Part shown: positions 1 to 6,635 of the stretch, in pieces
How positions within the stretch are numbered: the stretch's first letter is position 1
Layout of the letters: the number at the start of each line of letters is the position of its first letter
NCBI GenBank assembly: GCA_937924675.1
Contig: CALEVL010000056.1
Location: 1 to 11,216 of the forward strand
DNA: 11,216 nucleotides
Source of the DNA: an uncultured Ignavibacteria bacterium
GTDB taxonomy: Bacteria; Bacteroidota; Ignavibacteria; Tepidaquicellales; Tepidaquicellaceae
Direction of reading: 5' to 3'
The notes under the pieces: model-generated
Databases searched by the model: none
What the model was told of the DNA's origin: nothing
Seen by the model: only the letters and a program-made list of their open reading frames with translations
Position numbers and translations under genes: made by a program

Positions 1-338
1 AAGATCTCATACAGAATGAATTATAGAATTCTTTCTCAGCATTTCAGCATTAAAGGGTGCTCCTTAATCTGAGAGGATCCTACTTTGTGTTGAAAGGGTT
101 TCGATTATCACGGTCTCAAAATAGAGTGTATAAGCAAAATCCTAAGCGCCTCTCTCTCGCTGTTATTGTGCAGTCAAAACAAATTGTCGGATGAGAATTT
201 ACAGGTAATTTCCAACATTAAGCTATCTGAAATGCTTAAAGTCAAATTGACGAACCTTAACATATATATCAGTATAGACTTTAATTTAAGCTCAGATTTC
301 CTTATGTTTCTCACAATTTGGAACAGTCAAATCAATTA
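1..338 (+). other. Non-coding region upstream of the polysaccharide locus (probable leader/promoter)
   Basis: No convincing gene is seen here. Frame 1 is open from base 1 to a TGA at 70-72, but 23 codons are too few to call the end of an upstream gene. The stretch holds an 8-base tandem repeat (TCAGCATT at 36-43 and 44-51), an imperfect hairpin at 42-74, and a 6-bp inverted repeat TTAAGC (218-223)/GCTTAA (234-239). A TTGACG at 247-252 followed by TATAGA at 273-278 looks promoter-like. Its 20-bp spacing is too long for a standard sigma-70 promoter, and it does not match the Bacteroidota TAnnTTTG box well. As the first + strand gene follows, this is the likeliest place for the operon promoter and leader, but the promoter itself cannot be fixed by eye. 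Confidence 0.45.
42..74 (+). repeat. Imperfect hairpin in the upstream leader
   Basis: Bases 42-56 can pair with 62-74 around a 5-base loop (57-61). The core is ATTAAAGG (49-56) against CCTTAAT (62-68), with A52 bulged. Beyond a bulged C48, the stem continues with TCAG (44-47) against CTGA (69-72), one G-T pair and one T-A pair. No T-tract follows on either strand, so it is not a standard intrinsic terminator. It could be a leader RNA structure or an operator. An alternative outer arm, TCTCAG at 34-39, can pair with the same CTGAGA at 69-74, so two mutually exclusive folds are possible. Confidence 0.4.
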
Positions 339-884
339 ATGAATCGGACGTACCGGTTTGTCTCAATACTAGCTCTGTTAATCCTGTTATATGTAGACCC
401 AAGCATTTTGTATTCTCAGCAAGACGGGTTGAGAGTTGGAAACGATAATTTCCTTTCTCAGCAGGGTGGTTTTTACAATTACGGTGACAAAGACGGAGTT
501 AATATTTATGTAAATATTTGGGGATATGTAAAATTCCCCGGAAAATATCTAATACCAAAGGGATCAACTATTGTTGATCTTATCTCGTATGGCGGAGGTC
601 CTCTGACTGATGCTAAACTTGAAGATATCAGACTATTCAGGCCAAAGAATGACAGTTTGGGAATTTACAAGGACGAATTTAAGAAAATCGATTACAATGA
701 TCTGGTTTGGGAAGAAGATGCAACAAACATAAAGAATAAGGTGAAGGCAGTATTGCTTCCTGGTGATGTGCTGGTATTGACGGGTGAGCCAAGGTATTTT
801 GGAAGGGATAATTTGAATTTTGTATTGGCAATATCTTCAGTGTTGATTTCACTCGGGATACTTGCAGTTTCAATTGCAAAGTAG
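339..884 (+). CDS. Small SLBB-domain protein with signal peptide and C-terminal membrane helix
   Basis: Likely a periplasmic polysaccharide-export accessory protein. Residue numbers here count from the alternative TTG start at 318 (188 aa). The ATG at 339 (181 aa) is preferred because it begins directly before a basic n-region (RTYR) and hydrophobic core; neither start has a clear Shine-Dalgarno. The signal peptide probably ends near LYS-QQ (residue 33). One SLBB (beta-grasp) domain follows at about 61-156, with the typical VNIWGYVKFPGKYLIP pattern, a GGG turn at 92-94 and LLPGD at 146-150. Residues 166-187 form a hydrophobic helix ending in a lysine, so the protein may be anchored in the inner membrane with the SLBB domain outside. 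Wza-type exporters have a polysaccharide-export (PES) domain before SLBB and are usually about twice this length; no PES domain is evident here. It is paralogous to the protein at 2755-3321. The exact role is unknown. Confidence 0.8.
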   Translation: MNRTYRFVSILALLILLYVDPSILYSQQDGLRVGNDNFLSQQGGFYNYGDKDGVNIYVNIWGYVKFPGKYLIPKGSTIVDLISYGGGPLTDAKLEDIRLFRPKNDSLGIYKDEFKKIDYNDLVWEEDATNIKNKVKAVLLPGDVLVLTGEPRYFGRDNLNFVLAISSVLISLGILAVSIAK

Positions 885-895
885 ATTTAACCAAA

Positions 896-1423
896 GTGTC
901 TGAGAGCATCTTAAATGTTCAGAAAAAATGGTTTGTTTTGCAGGCCAGACCAAGAAATGAAGCACTGGTACACCGGCAGATTGCAGGTAAAGGTATTAAA
1001 GCTTTCCTGCCGCAAGTTGAGAAAGTCAGGATTTGGTCTGACCGGAAGAAAAAGATATCTGTGCCATTGTTTCCGGGATATGTATTTGTGTTTGGAAATG
1101 AAGAAGAAAGAATCAGGGCAATTGACAACACTTCAGGTGCGATAAGGTACATTTTTTTTGAAGGGAGGCCGGCAGTGATTAAAAGCCGTGAGATAAAATT
1201 GATAGAAGATTCGCTCAAAGAACCGGAAAAGATCACTCTTGAGGAAAAGAAAATAAGAAAAGGTGATGATGTTATAGTAACTCATGGGATTTTCAAAGGG
1301 ATGAAGGGAAAGGTAAATGAGTTCCGCGGAAATTATAAGCTCACGGTGAATCTTGAGGAGCTTTCATATTCCTTCAGCATTATACTTGGAACAGGTGAAG
1401 TTGACCTTATAGTATCAGGTTGA
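896..1423 (+). CDS. Specialised NusG-like transcription antitermination factor (UpxY/RfaH/LoaP type)
   Basis: A cytoplasmic RNA-polymerase-binding elongation factor of 175 aa. The NGN domain occupies roughly residues 9-105, opening with KWFVLQARPRNE and containing the characteristic PLFPGYVFV (57-65). A KOW domain lies at about 122-152 (GDDVIVTHGIFKGMKGKV). The GTG start at 896 is 11 bases after the preceding stop, so the two genes are probably cotranscribed. Housekeeping nusG normally sits beside secE and ribosomal-protein genes. A copy inside a polysaccharide locus is typical of operon-specific paralogues such as Bacteroides UpxY, which allow transcription to read through long capsule operons. 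By analogy this protein probably acts on its own operon. The subtype is inferred from context; the NusG-family assignment is firm. No ops-like recruitment site was identified. Confidence 0.87.
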   Translation: MSESILNVQKKWFVLQARPRNEALVHRQIAGKGIKAFLPQVEKVRIWSDRKKKISVPLFPGYVFVFGNEEERIRAIDNTSGAIRYIFFEGRPAVIKSREIKLIEDSLKEPEKITLEEKKIRKGDDVIVTHGIFKGMKGKVNEFRGNYKLTVNLEELSYSFSIILGTGEVDLIVSG

Positions 1424-1601
1424 TTTGAGAAATAAAAAATAACAACCCGGGAATTGTTTGTCTCATTTGTACCCGGTCAAAATAAAACAAAGATCTATGA
1501 CTTATTTTTTTTACAATTGTGAGTCAATTAGCGGAGCTATGTCCGAAAAATTTTGAATCAAAAAGAAATGGTGCTGAGTTTGGCAAAATCAAAAAGTTCA
1601 A

Positions 1602-2534
1602 ATGGCTAATAAGAAAGTACTTGTAACCGGCGGTGCCGGTTTCATTGGTTCCAACCTCGTGAGAGAATTGCTCAACCGCGGCTATTCAGTAAAGGTGCTG
1701 GATAATTTCTCTTCCGGAAAACGGGATAATCTCAAGCCTTTTGGGAAAGATATTGAATTGATTGAGGGTGACATAAGAAGCTATCACATTGTGAGGGAAG
1801 CAGTGAAAGACACTGACGTAGTGTTTCATCAGGCGGCTTTGCCTTCAGTTCCAAGATCAGTTAAAGACCCGATCACTTCGAACGAAGTAAATGTTAACGG
1901 TACATTAAATGTGCTTGATGCTTCTGTATCTGCATCAGTAAGGCGTGTAATATATGCTTCATCTTCTTCTGTTTACGGCGACAATCCTGAATTGCCCAAA
2001 CATGAGGGAATGCTTCCAAATCCTTTGTCCCCGTATGCTGTGTCCAAGCTGGCAGGTGAGAAATACTGTTCGGTGTTTTCAAGAATTTACGGACTTGAAA
2101 CAATTGCATTGAGGTACTTTAATGTGTTCGGACCAAATCAGGATCCGACGTCTCAGTACTCTGCGGTAATACCAAAATTCATAAAAGCTGTCAGCAATGA
2201 TGAGAGTCCTGTAATATTTGGTGACGGGGAACAGTCAAGGGATTTTACATTCGTATCCAATGTTGTAGAAGCCAATATTCTGGCATCTGCAGCATCGTGC
2301 GAATCGGGGATAGCAATAAACTGTGCATGCAGCGGACAAATCACACTGAACGAGCTTGTGGAACATATCAACAGACTTCTGGGAAAAAACATCAGACCAA
2401 TATATGCTGATCCGAGAACGGGCGATATCAAACACTCATTTGCTGACATCAAAATGGCAAGGGAGAAGATCAACTTTTCACCTTCGGTTGATTTTGAGAA
2501 AGGACTTGAGTTAACCGTCACAAGTTATCAATGA
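1602..2534 (+). CDS. NAD-dependent epimerase, probable UDP-N-acetylglucosamine 4-epimerase (WbpP-like)
   Basis: An extended short-chain dehydrogenase/reductase of 310 aa, expected to be cytoplasmic and to interconvert UDP-GlcNAc and UDP-GalNAc (possibly also UDP-Glc/UDP-Gal). The NAD-binding GGAGFIG motif is at residues 10-16, the serine cluster with the catalytic Ser is at 120-123, and YxxxK is Y145-K149. The segments HQAALPSVPRSVKDPITSN (76-94), LRYFNVFGPNQDP and FGDGEQSRDF closely resemble the recalled Pseudomonas WbpP/TviC family sequence, which favours the N-acetylated substrate over a plain GalE. Uronic-acid forms cannot be excluded. The ATG at 1602 places the Rossmann motif at the usual distance from the N-terminus. 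The gene stands apart from its neighbours by 178 bases upstream and 220 downstream, more than elsewhere in the cluster. It probably supplies a nucleotide sugar for the glycan. Confidence 0.88.
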   Translation: MANKKVLVTGGAGFIGSNLVRELLNRGYSVKVLDNFSSGKRDNLKPFGKDIELIEGDIRSYHIVREAVKDTDVVFHQAALPSVPRSVKDPITSNEVNVNGTLNVLDASVSASVRRVIYASSSSVYGDNPELPKHEGMLPNPLSPYAVSKLAGEKYCSVFSRIYGLETIALRYFNVFGPNQDPTSQYSAVIPKFIKAVSNDESPVIFGDGEQSRDFTFVSNVVEANILASAASCESGIAINCACSGQITLNELVEHINRLLGKNIRPIYADPRTGDIKHSFADIKMAREKINFSPSVDFEKGLELTVTSYQ

Positions 2535-2754
2535 ATCGGAAGAAATATTGTGAAGGAATTTGTCCATCAAAATACCTTTTACCACAACACTCATAAAAGC
2601 ATGAAGCGTTGATGATTGAGATTTTTTGGACTAAGAAAAATTCAATTATTTTCTTATCTTCTCCCACAATTTCGCTGATTTAAAAAGGTTGTAGATGCTG
2701 ATTCAATTCATTCGTGAAATATTTCTGATCAATAATTAAAACTTACTAAGGGAC
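2535..2754. other. 220-base intergenic gap between the epimerase and the second SLBB gene
   Basis: This is the longest gap inside the cluster and is AT-rich. A 21-codon reading frame starts at ATG 2531, overlapping the epimerase stop, but it has no recognisable content and is probably chance. GCTGATT occurs twice, and there is only a weak AT-only inverted repeat. No convincing promoter, terminator or RNA gene could be identified. The gap may hold an internal promoter for the export genes, but nothing in the sequence proves it. Confidence 0.3.
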
Positions 2755-3321
2755 TTGTCAGTAATAAAAAAATTCTTAATTGCATTTGTTCTTTTGATTG
2801 TCTGTAACAGCTCTTCTTTTGCACAGTATGAAGAGTATTTCGGAATTGACAGCAGCAAGATTAAAGCAGGGCCTGAAGATCTGATGGAAAAGCAAGCCGG
2901 AAAGTATTTCAATTTCTCAGATAAGAACAAAGTAAACATAGAGATATTGGTAATTGGCGGCGCAGCAACCGGAAAATATCTGATACCTGATGGAACTACA
3001 TTGTTTGACTTCTTAATAATGTCAGGAACAACATCAGAAGAGATCATGGAGGATATCAAATTAGTTACCATAAAGAGTGAATCCCCTACATTTAAGACCA
3101 GGAACATCACTGAATTTGATTTTTCTACTCTGTACGGATCCAAAAAAGAAATTCAGAAAGCGATGCAGAATCCATTGCTAAGACCCGGAGACATGATATT
3201 GTTGCCTGATGTGAAGCCGTCAAATCCTTTCGGGGCATTCTATTATATAACACAGATTACGTATTTCCTCACTTCACTGATTTCGTTCTACTTCCTCCTC
3301 GAAAGGCTTGTGAGAGAATAG
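2755..3321 (+). CDS. Second small SLBB-domain protein with signal peptide and C-terminal membrane helix
   Basis: A 188-aa paralogue of the SLBB protein at 339-884. It has a signal peptide at residues 1-23 (basic IKK, hydrophobic core, cleavage near SFA-QYEE). A diverged SLBB domain follows at about 59-152 and shares VNI, GKYLIPxGxT, MEDIKL and RPGD with the first copy, but it lacks the canonical GxVxxPG turn (here IGGAATGKY). A hydrophobic helix at about 161-183 is followed by a charged tail (ERLVRE). The start is TTG 2755. An in-frame TAA lies only 18 bases upstream, and the next in-frame ATG lies beyond the signal peptide. The AAGGG just before it is too close to be a good ribosome-binding site. 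It sits directly upstream of the Wzc-like kinase gene, which suggests the two products work together in polysaccharide export. No PES domain is visible. Confidence 0.8.
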   Translation: MSVIKKFLIAFVLLIVCNSSSFAQYEEYFGIDSSKIKAGPEDLMEKQAGKYFNFSDKNKVNIEILVIGGAATGKYLIPDGTTLFDFLIMSGTTSEEIMEDIKLVTIKSESPTFKTRNITEFDFSTLYGSKKEIQKAMQNPLLRPGDMILLPDVKPSNPFGAFYYITQITYFLTSLISFYFLLERLVRE

Positions 3322-3326
3322 CCGTT

Positions 3327-3350
3327 TTGCCTCTTGTGAGTAGGAGGCAA
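3327..3350 (+). repeat. Hairpin between the second SLBB gene and the wzc-like gene
   Basis: TTGCCTC (3327-3333) pairs perfectly with GAGGCAA (3344-3350). The stem extends inward by a T-G and a T-A pair, giving 9 pairs around the 6-base loop GTGAGT. It starts 6 bases after the SLBB stop codon. An A-rich stretch follows rather than a T-tract, so it is unlikely to be an intrinsic terminator on the + strand. An RNA-processing or stability element, or a transcriptional pause site, is possible. Confidence 0.45.
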
Positions 3351-3392
3351 CAAGTAAAAAAGAATTTGAAAATATCTAAACATACAGTCTAA

Positions 3393-5645
3393 ATGGCAAA
3401 AAACAATTCATACGATGAATTTGATGACATTGACCAGCAGCAGGATAATGCGCCTTCTAAAGATGTAGTCAAGGAATATATAAATGTTTTGCGTCAGAAT
3501 CTTATCCCGATTCTGATAATTCTATCGGTGAGTATAATTTACACTCTCATCTATGTTAACACTGCTACAAACATTTACAGATCCGTAACAAGTGTAAAGC
3601 TTGAAAGCCCTCAGGGAAACATTCTTACTGCTACATTCGGACCGGAAGGAAATACTGCCACAAATGAGAAATACATTATGGTGCAGATTGCAGTAATGAA
3701 GAGCTATGACATCAGGGATAAAGTGGCTCAGCAGTTGATTGATTCTTTCAATGTGGGCAACCGCAATTACAATCTCTTGTTAAACAAAGCATTGCTCCCC
3801 GATACAGTTGCTCTTCCACAGGATGTGCTCAGACGTGAGTTGGGAAATTTTGTGCAAATTGCGGCAGTAAAAGGTCTTGATGCTATCAGCATAACAGCGG
3901 AAGGACCTATTTTCGAAGAGCTTCAGTACATAACAAAGACTTATGCGGATGTTTATATCCATTATAACATTGAACTGAGCAGACAAGACATTACAAATGT
4001 TAAGAAATTTATAGTTGACGAAAGGGAAAAGAAATTTAAGGAGCTTAATGATGCAGAGGCTTCAATTGAGGAATTTCAGAAACGGACCGGCCAAATATCA
4101 TTGACAAGCCAGTCATCTGCTATTGTAAATAATCTTGCTCAGTATGAATCTAATATTGCAGCAAATGAGATCGAGATGAAGGTTAGACAGAGTAATCTGT
4201 CGGAATTGCAAAAGAGATACGACAAGATGGATCCGCAGTTGTATGATTATATACAAGCTCAGTTAAACCAGTCATACCTGACTTCGATTCAATCGCAGTT
4301 AGCCCAGCTCGAAGTTCAGAGAGACCTTGAGCTCCTGAACATCAAAGATGAATATGTACGTGAAAAGACTGCTCAGAGCTATAACAGGAAAATGGAAAGT
4401 CTGAATGACAAGCTTAAGTCTCAAATAGAAATAATGAAGTCCGGTGTCGCCGCAAACACTCCGCAGGAAAAGAAAGGCATGAGCGAGGCAATTTTCAATG
4501 AGAAGCTGGCAATGAATGATTTACAGCTTAAGAATAGTGCTTACAAAGATATGATCAACAAGACACAGGCAGAACTTAAGAATCTTCCTGATCAGATGGG
4601 TGAGCTTGTAAAGCTGGAGAGAGAAAAGGGCTCTGCAGAAAGACTGTTTCTTATGCTTGAGCAAAAATATCAGGAAGCCACTATCAATGAACGGGCACGT
4701 GTAGGTAATGCGTCAATTCTGGATCTCGGACTCGACAACAATTCACCGGTTGCACCTGACAGGCCAAAGATTATTCTGTTTGGAGTTCTGGCAGGAGTTG
4801 CACTGGGACTTGCATTTGCATTCCTTAGGAATTATCTCGATAAATCAATCAAGTCACCCGATGAACTCGAAAGCAAAGGAGCAAGCGTGCTTTCATGGAT
4901 ACCGAAGATCGAAGCCGGAGGAAAAAATGGAGTATCGGCTCCGGAATTTATTGTGGGGAATAAGGCAAACTCTGCCGCTTCTGAAGCGTTCAAGGCATTG
5001 CGAACCAGAATTCAGTTTTCAAAACTTGAATCAGATCAGCTTAAGACAATACTTGTGACGAGCTCAATCCCCATGGAAGGAAAGACAATCGTTGCATGTA
5101 ACTTGGCAGGAAGCTTTGCACAGGCAGGAAAGAAAGTTCTGATCCTTGATTGTGACCTTAGAAAGCCAAGGGTTCACAATGTGTTTGAAACTGACAAGTT
5201 CCCGGGACTAAGTGATTTTCTTTTCACTAATGTGACGATTGAAGATATTACAAGAAGAACTCCGATGGACAATCTTTATTTCATAACCAGTGGAACTATC
5301 CCGCCTAATCCTTCGGAACTTCTCGGTTCAGTTCAGATGAAGCAATTCATGAATAAGCTCAAGGAAAGTTATGACATCATAATCGTTGACTCGCCGCCAT
5401 TCATAACTGTTACCGACTCAGAAATACTTTACAACATCACAGACGGAACGGTACTGGTTTGTCAGGCAAACAAGACTCCTTCAGATGCTTTCTGGAAAAC
5501 ATATGACAGATTAAGCAAGAAGTATCCTCATCATTTACTTGGTTGTGTATTGAACAACTTCAATTTCAAGAGTTCCTACGGATACTATTACAACTACTAC
5601 TATTATTATTCTCAGCCGGAATCAAACAAGAAAATTCTGAAGTAG
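3393..5645 (+). CDS. wzc: Wzc-like polysaccharide co-polymerase with BY-kinase domain
   Basis: An inner-membrane chain-length/export regulator and autophosphorylating tyrosine kinase of 750 aa, the usual length for fused Wzc/Ptk proteins. A short cytoplasmic N-terminus leads into membrane helix 1 (about 38-56) and a Wzz-type periplasmic domain. Long glutamine/glutamate-rich coiled coils (about 205-430) and a proline-containing segment (449-459) precede helix 2 (460-478). The cytoplasmic kinase has a variant oligomerisation motif EAFKALR (531-537, Lys where EX2RX2R has Arg). Walker A is SSIPMEGKT (557-565), Walker A' is ILDCDLRKPR (584-593) and Walker B is IIIVDSPP (662-669). The tail holds nine tyrosines between 729 and 739, the expected autophosphorylation cluster. 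Cycles of phosphorylation probably control oligomer assembly and chain length or export. It lies between an SLBB gene and the ABC exporter genes; no cognate low-molecular-weight tyrosine phosphatase gene is in the window. Confidence 0.93.
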   Translation: MAKNNSYDEFDDIDQQQDNAPSKDVVKEYINVLRQNLIPILIILSVSIIYTLIYVNTATNIYRSVTSVKLESPQGNILTATFGPEGNTATNEKYIMVQIAVMKSYDIRDKVAQQLIDSFNVGNRNYNLLLNKALLPDTVALPQDVLRRELGNFVQIAAVKGLDAISITAEGPIFEELQYITKTYADVYIHYNIELSRQDITNVKKFIVDEREKKFKELNDAEASIEEFQKRTGQISLTSQSSAIVNNLAQYESNIAANEIEMKVRQSNLSELQKRYDKMDPQLYDYIQAQLNQSYLTSIQSQLAQLEVQRDLELLNIKDEYVREKTAQSYNRKMESLNDKLKSQIEIMKSGVAANTPQEKKGMSEAIFNEKLAMNDLQLKNSAYKDMINKTQAELKNLPDQMGELVKLEREKGSAERLFLMLEQKYQEATINERARVGNASILDLGLDNNSPVAPDRPKIILFGVLAGVALGLAFAFLRNYLDKSIKSPDELESKGASVLSWIPKIEAGGKNGVSAPEFIVGNKANSAASEAFKALRTRIQFSKLESDQLKTILVTSSIPMEGKTIVACNLAGSFAQAGKKVLILDCDLRKPRVHNVFETDKFPGLSDFLFTNVTIEDITRRTPMDNLYFITSGTIPPNPSELLGSVQMKQFMNKLKESYDIIIVDSPPFITVTDSEILYNITDGTVLVCQANKTPSDAFWKTYDRLSKKYPHHLLGCVLNNFNFKSSYGYYYNYYYYYSQPESNKKILK

Positions 5646-5768
5646 TTTTCCTGAGAGCTGAGCAGAATCCGTGCTGATGATTATATTGAGGAAAAGCAAA
5701 GTATAGTTGAATACTGCCTGAATGCATGACGAGAATGTTCGAATCATTTACAAACAAAAGTTCTTCGA
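5646..5768. other. Intergenic gap with inverted and direct repeats before the permease gene
   Basis: The 123-base gap opens with TTTTCCT (5646-5652), which is complementary to AGGAAAA (5689-5695) across a 36-base loop. That loop contains a small inner AGCA/TGCT pair. TTCGAAT occurs at 5738-5744 and again at 5764-5770, the second copy running into the permease ATG at 5769. No T-tract terminator or consensus promoter is apparent. These may be chance repeats or weak regulatory elements. Confidence 0.25.
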
Positions 5769-6626
5769 ATGGGTAAAGACCCTATTGAATCAGAGTGGAC
5801 ACTTGAAATAAAGCCGGTTTCGGGCTGGCTTAATTTTCCTATCAAAGATGTTTGGCGTTATAGGGATCTTCTAATGATGTTTGTCAGAAGAGATTTTGTT
5901 TCTGTTTACAAACAAACGATCTTAGGTCCTTTTTGGTTTTTTCTTCAGCCGATACTTACAACAATCACATTTACTATTGTATTCGGCAACATAGCTAAAA
6001 TTCCTACAGACGGTGTTCCACCGCTACTGTTCTACATGTCAGGGATTGTGAGCTGGGGTTATTTTTCGGATTGCCTCACAAGAACCTCCCACACATTCAT
6101 TACGAATGCAAATATATTCGGAAAAGTATATTTCCCTCGACTTGTTAGTCCGCTCTCGAATGTTATCTCACTGCTCATGAAATTCGGGATTCAGATGCTG
6201 CTGTTTATTTGCTTTCTCGTTTATTACAAAGTAAATGGCACTCCTGTATACCCGAACATTTACATACTTCTGACGCCGGTATTGATAATATTGATGGCTG
6301 CTTTGGGACTTGGTTTCGGTATAATTATTTCATCGCTAACCACCAAATACAGGGACCTTACTTTTCTTGTGGGATTTGGTGTACAGCTTCTTATGTATGC
6401 AACTCCGGTAATTTACCCATTATCAGCAATACCGGAGAAATACAGATGGGTTGTTCTCGCAAATCCAATGACCGGGATAATTGATACATTCAGATATGCT
6501 TTTCTAGGAGCTGGAAGTTTTAACGCGGGCAATCTAATTTATACAACCGTCTTCGCAGTTGCCATCCTGTCAGTAGGAATGCTGATCTTTAACAGAGTTG
6601 AGAAAACATTTATGGACACTGTCTGA
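5769..6626 (+). CDS. wzm: Polysaccharide ABC transporter permease (Wzm family)
   Basis: The membrane subunit of an ABC exporter, expected to move a lipid-linked glycan across the inner membrane together with the ATPase encoded next. At 285 aa it fits the ABC-2/Wzm/TagG family. The N-terminal segment includes IKPVSGW and KDVWRYRDLLMMFVRRDF, followed by YKQTILGPFWFFLQP (47-61), the family's conserved interfacial region before the first membrane helix. About six hydrophobic helices can be seen, near residues 54-74, 84-102, 128-151, 164-189, 197-217 and 255-274. The conserved NPMTGIIDTFRYAFLG loop (232-247) precedes the last helix. Only 9 bases separate the stop from the Wzt start, so the two are almost certainly co-translated. 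ATG 5769 matches the usual N-terminal length. Confidence 0.93.
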   Translation: MGKDPIESEWTLEIKPVSGWLNFPIKDVWRYRDLLMMFVRRDFVSVYKQTILGPFWFFLQPILTTITFTIVFGNIAKIPTDGVPPLLFYMSGIVSWGYFSDCLTRTSHTFITNANIFGKVYFPRLVSPLSNVISLLMKFGIQMLLFICFLVYYKVNGTPVYPNIYILLTPVLIILMAALGLGFGIIISSLTTKYRDLTFLVGFGVQLLMYATPVIYPLSAIPEKYRWVVLANPMTGIIDTFRYAFLGAGSFNAGNLIYTTVFAVAILSVGMLIFNRVEKTFMDTV

Positions 6627-6635
6627 GAATCTGAT

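Noticed and set aside
1..72. C-terminal end of an upstream gene in frame 1
   Set aside because: Only 23 open codons with no recognisable motif; this length is expected by chance.
247..278. TTGACG ... TATAGA as a sigma-70 promoter
   Set aside because: The 20-base spacer is outside the usual range and there is no match to the Bacteroidota consensus, so it is mentioned only within the leader description and not called as a promoter.
1444..1512. Possible terminator after the NusG-like gene (CCGGG/CCCGG pairing and a T8 run at 1505-1512)
   Set aside because: The GC stem has only 5 pairs with a 20-base loop and ends well before the T-run; the stem next to the T-run is AT-only with a 16-base loop. 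Neither is convincing.
2160..2170. GCGGTAA, reminiscent of the RfaH ops element
   Set aside because: It lies inside the epimerase coding sequence, matches only part of the motif, and ops/JUMPstart sequences are known upstream of proteobacterial operons.
2531..2596. 21-codon frame starting with ATG overlapping the epimerase stop
   Set aside because: The ATGA overlap is suggestive of coupling, but the peptide is very short, has no membrane or toxin-like character and no supporting ribosome-binding site.
2736..3143. 135-codon open frame on the minus strand across the start of the second SLBB gene
   Set aside because: The + strand frame has a signal peptide, SLBB motifs and a membrane helix; the antisense frame shows no coherent protein features.
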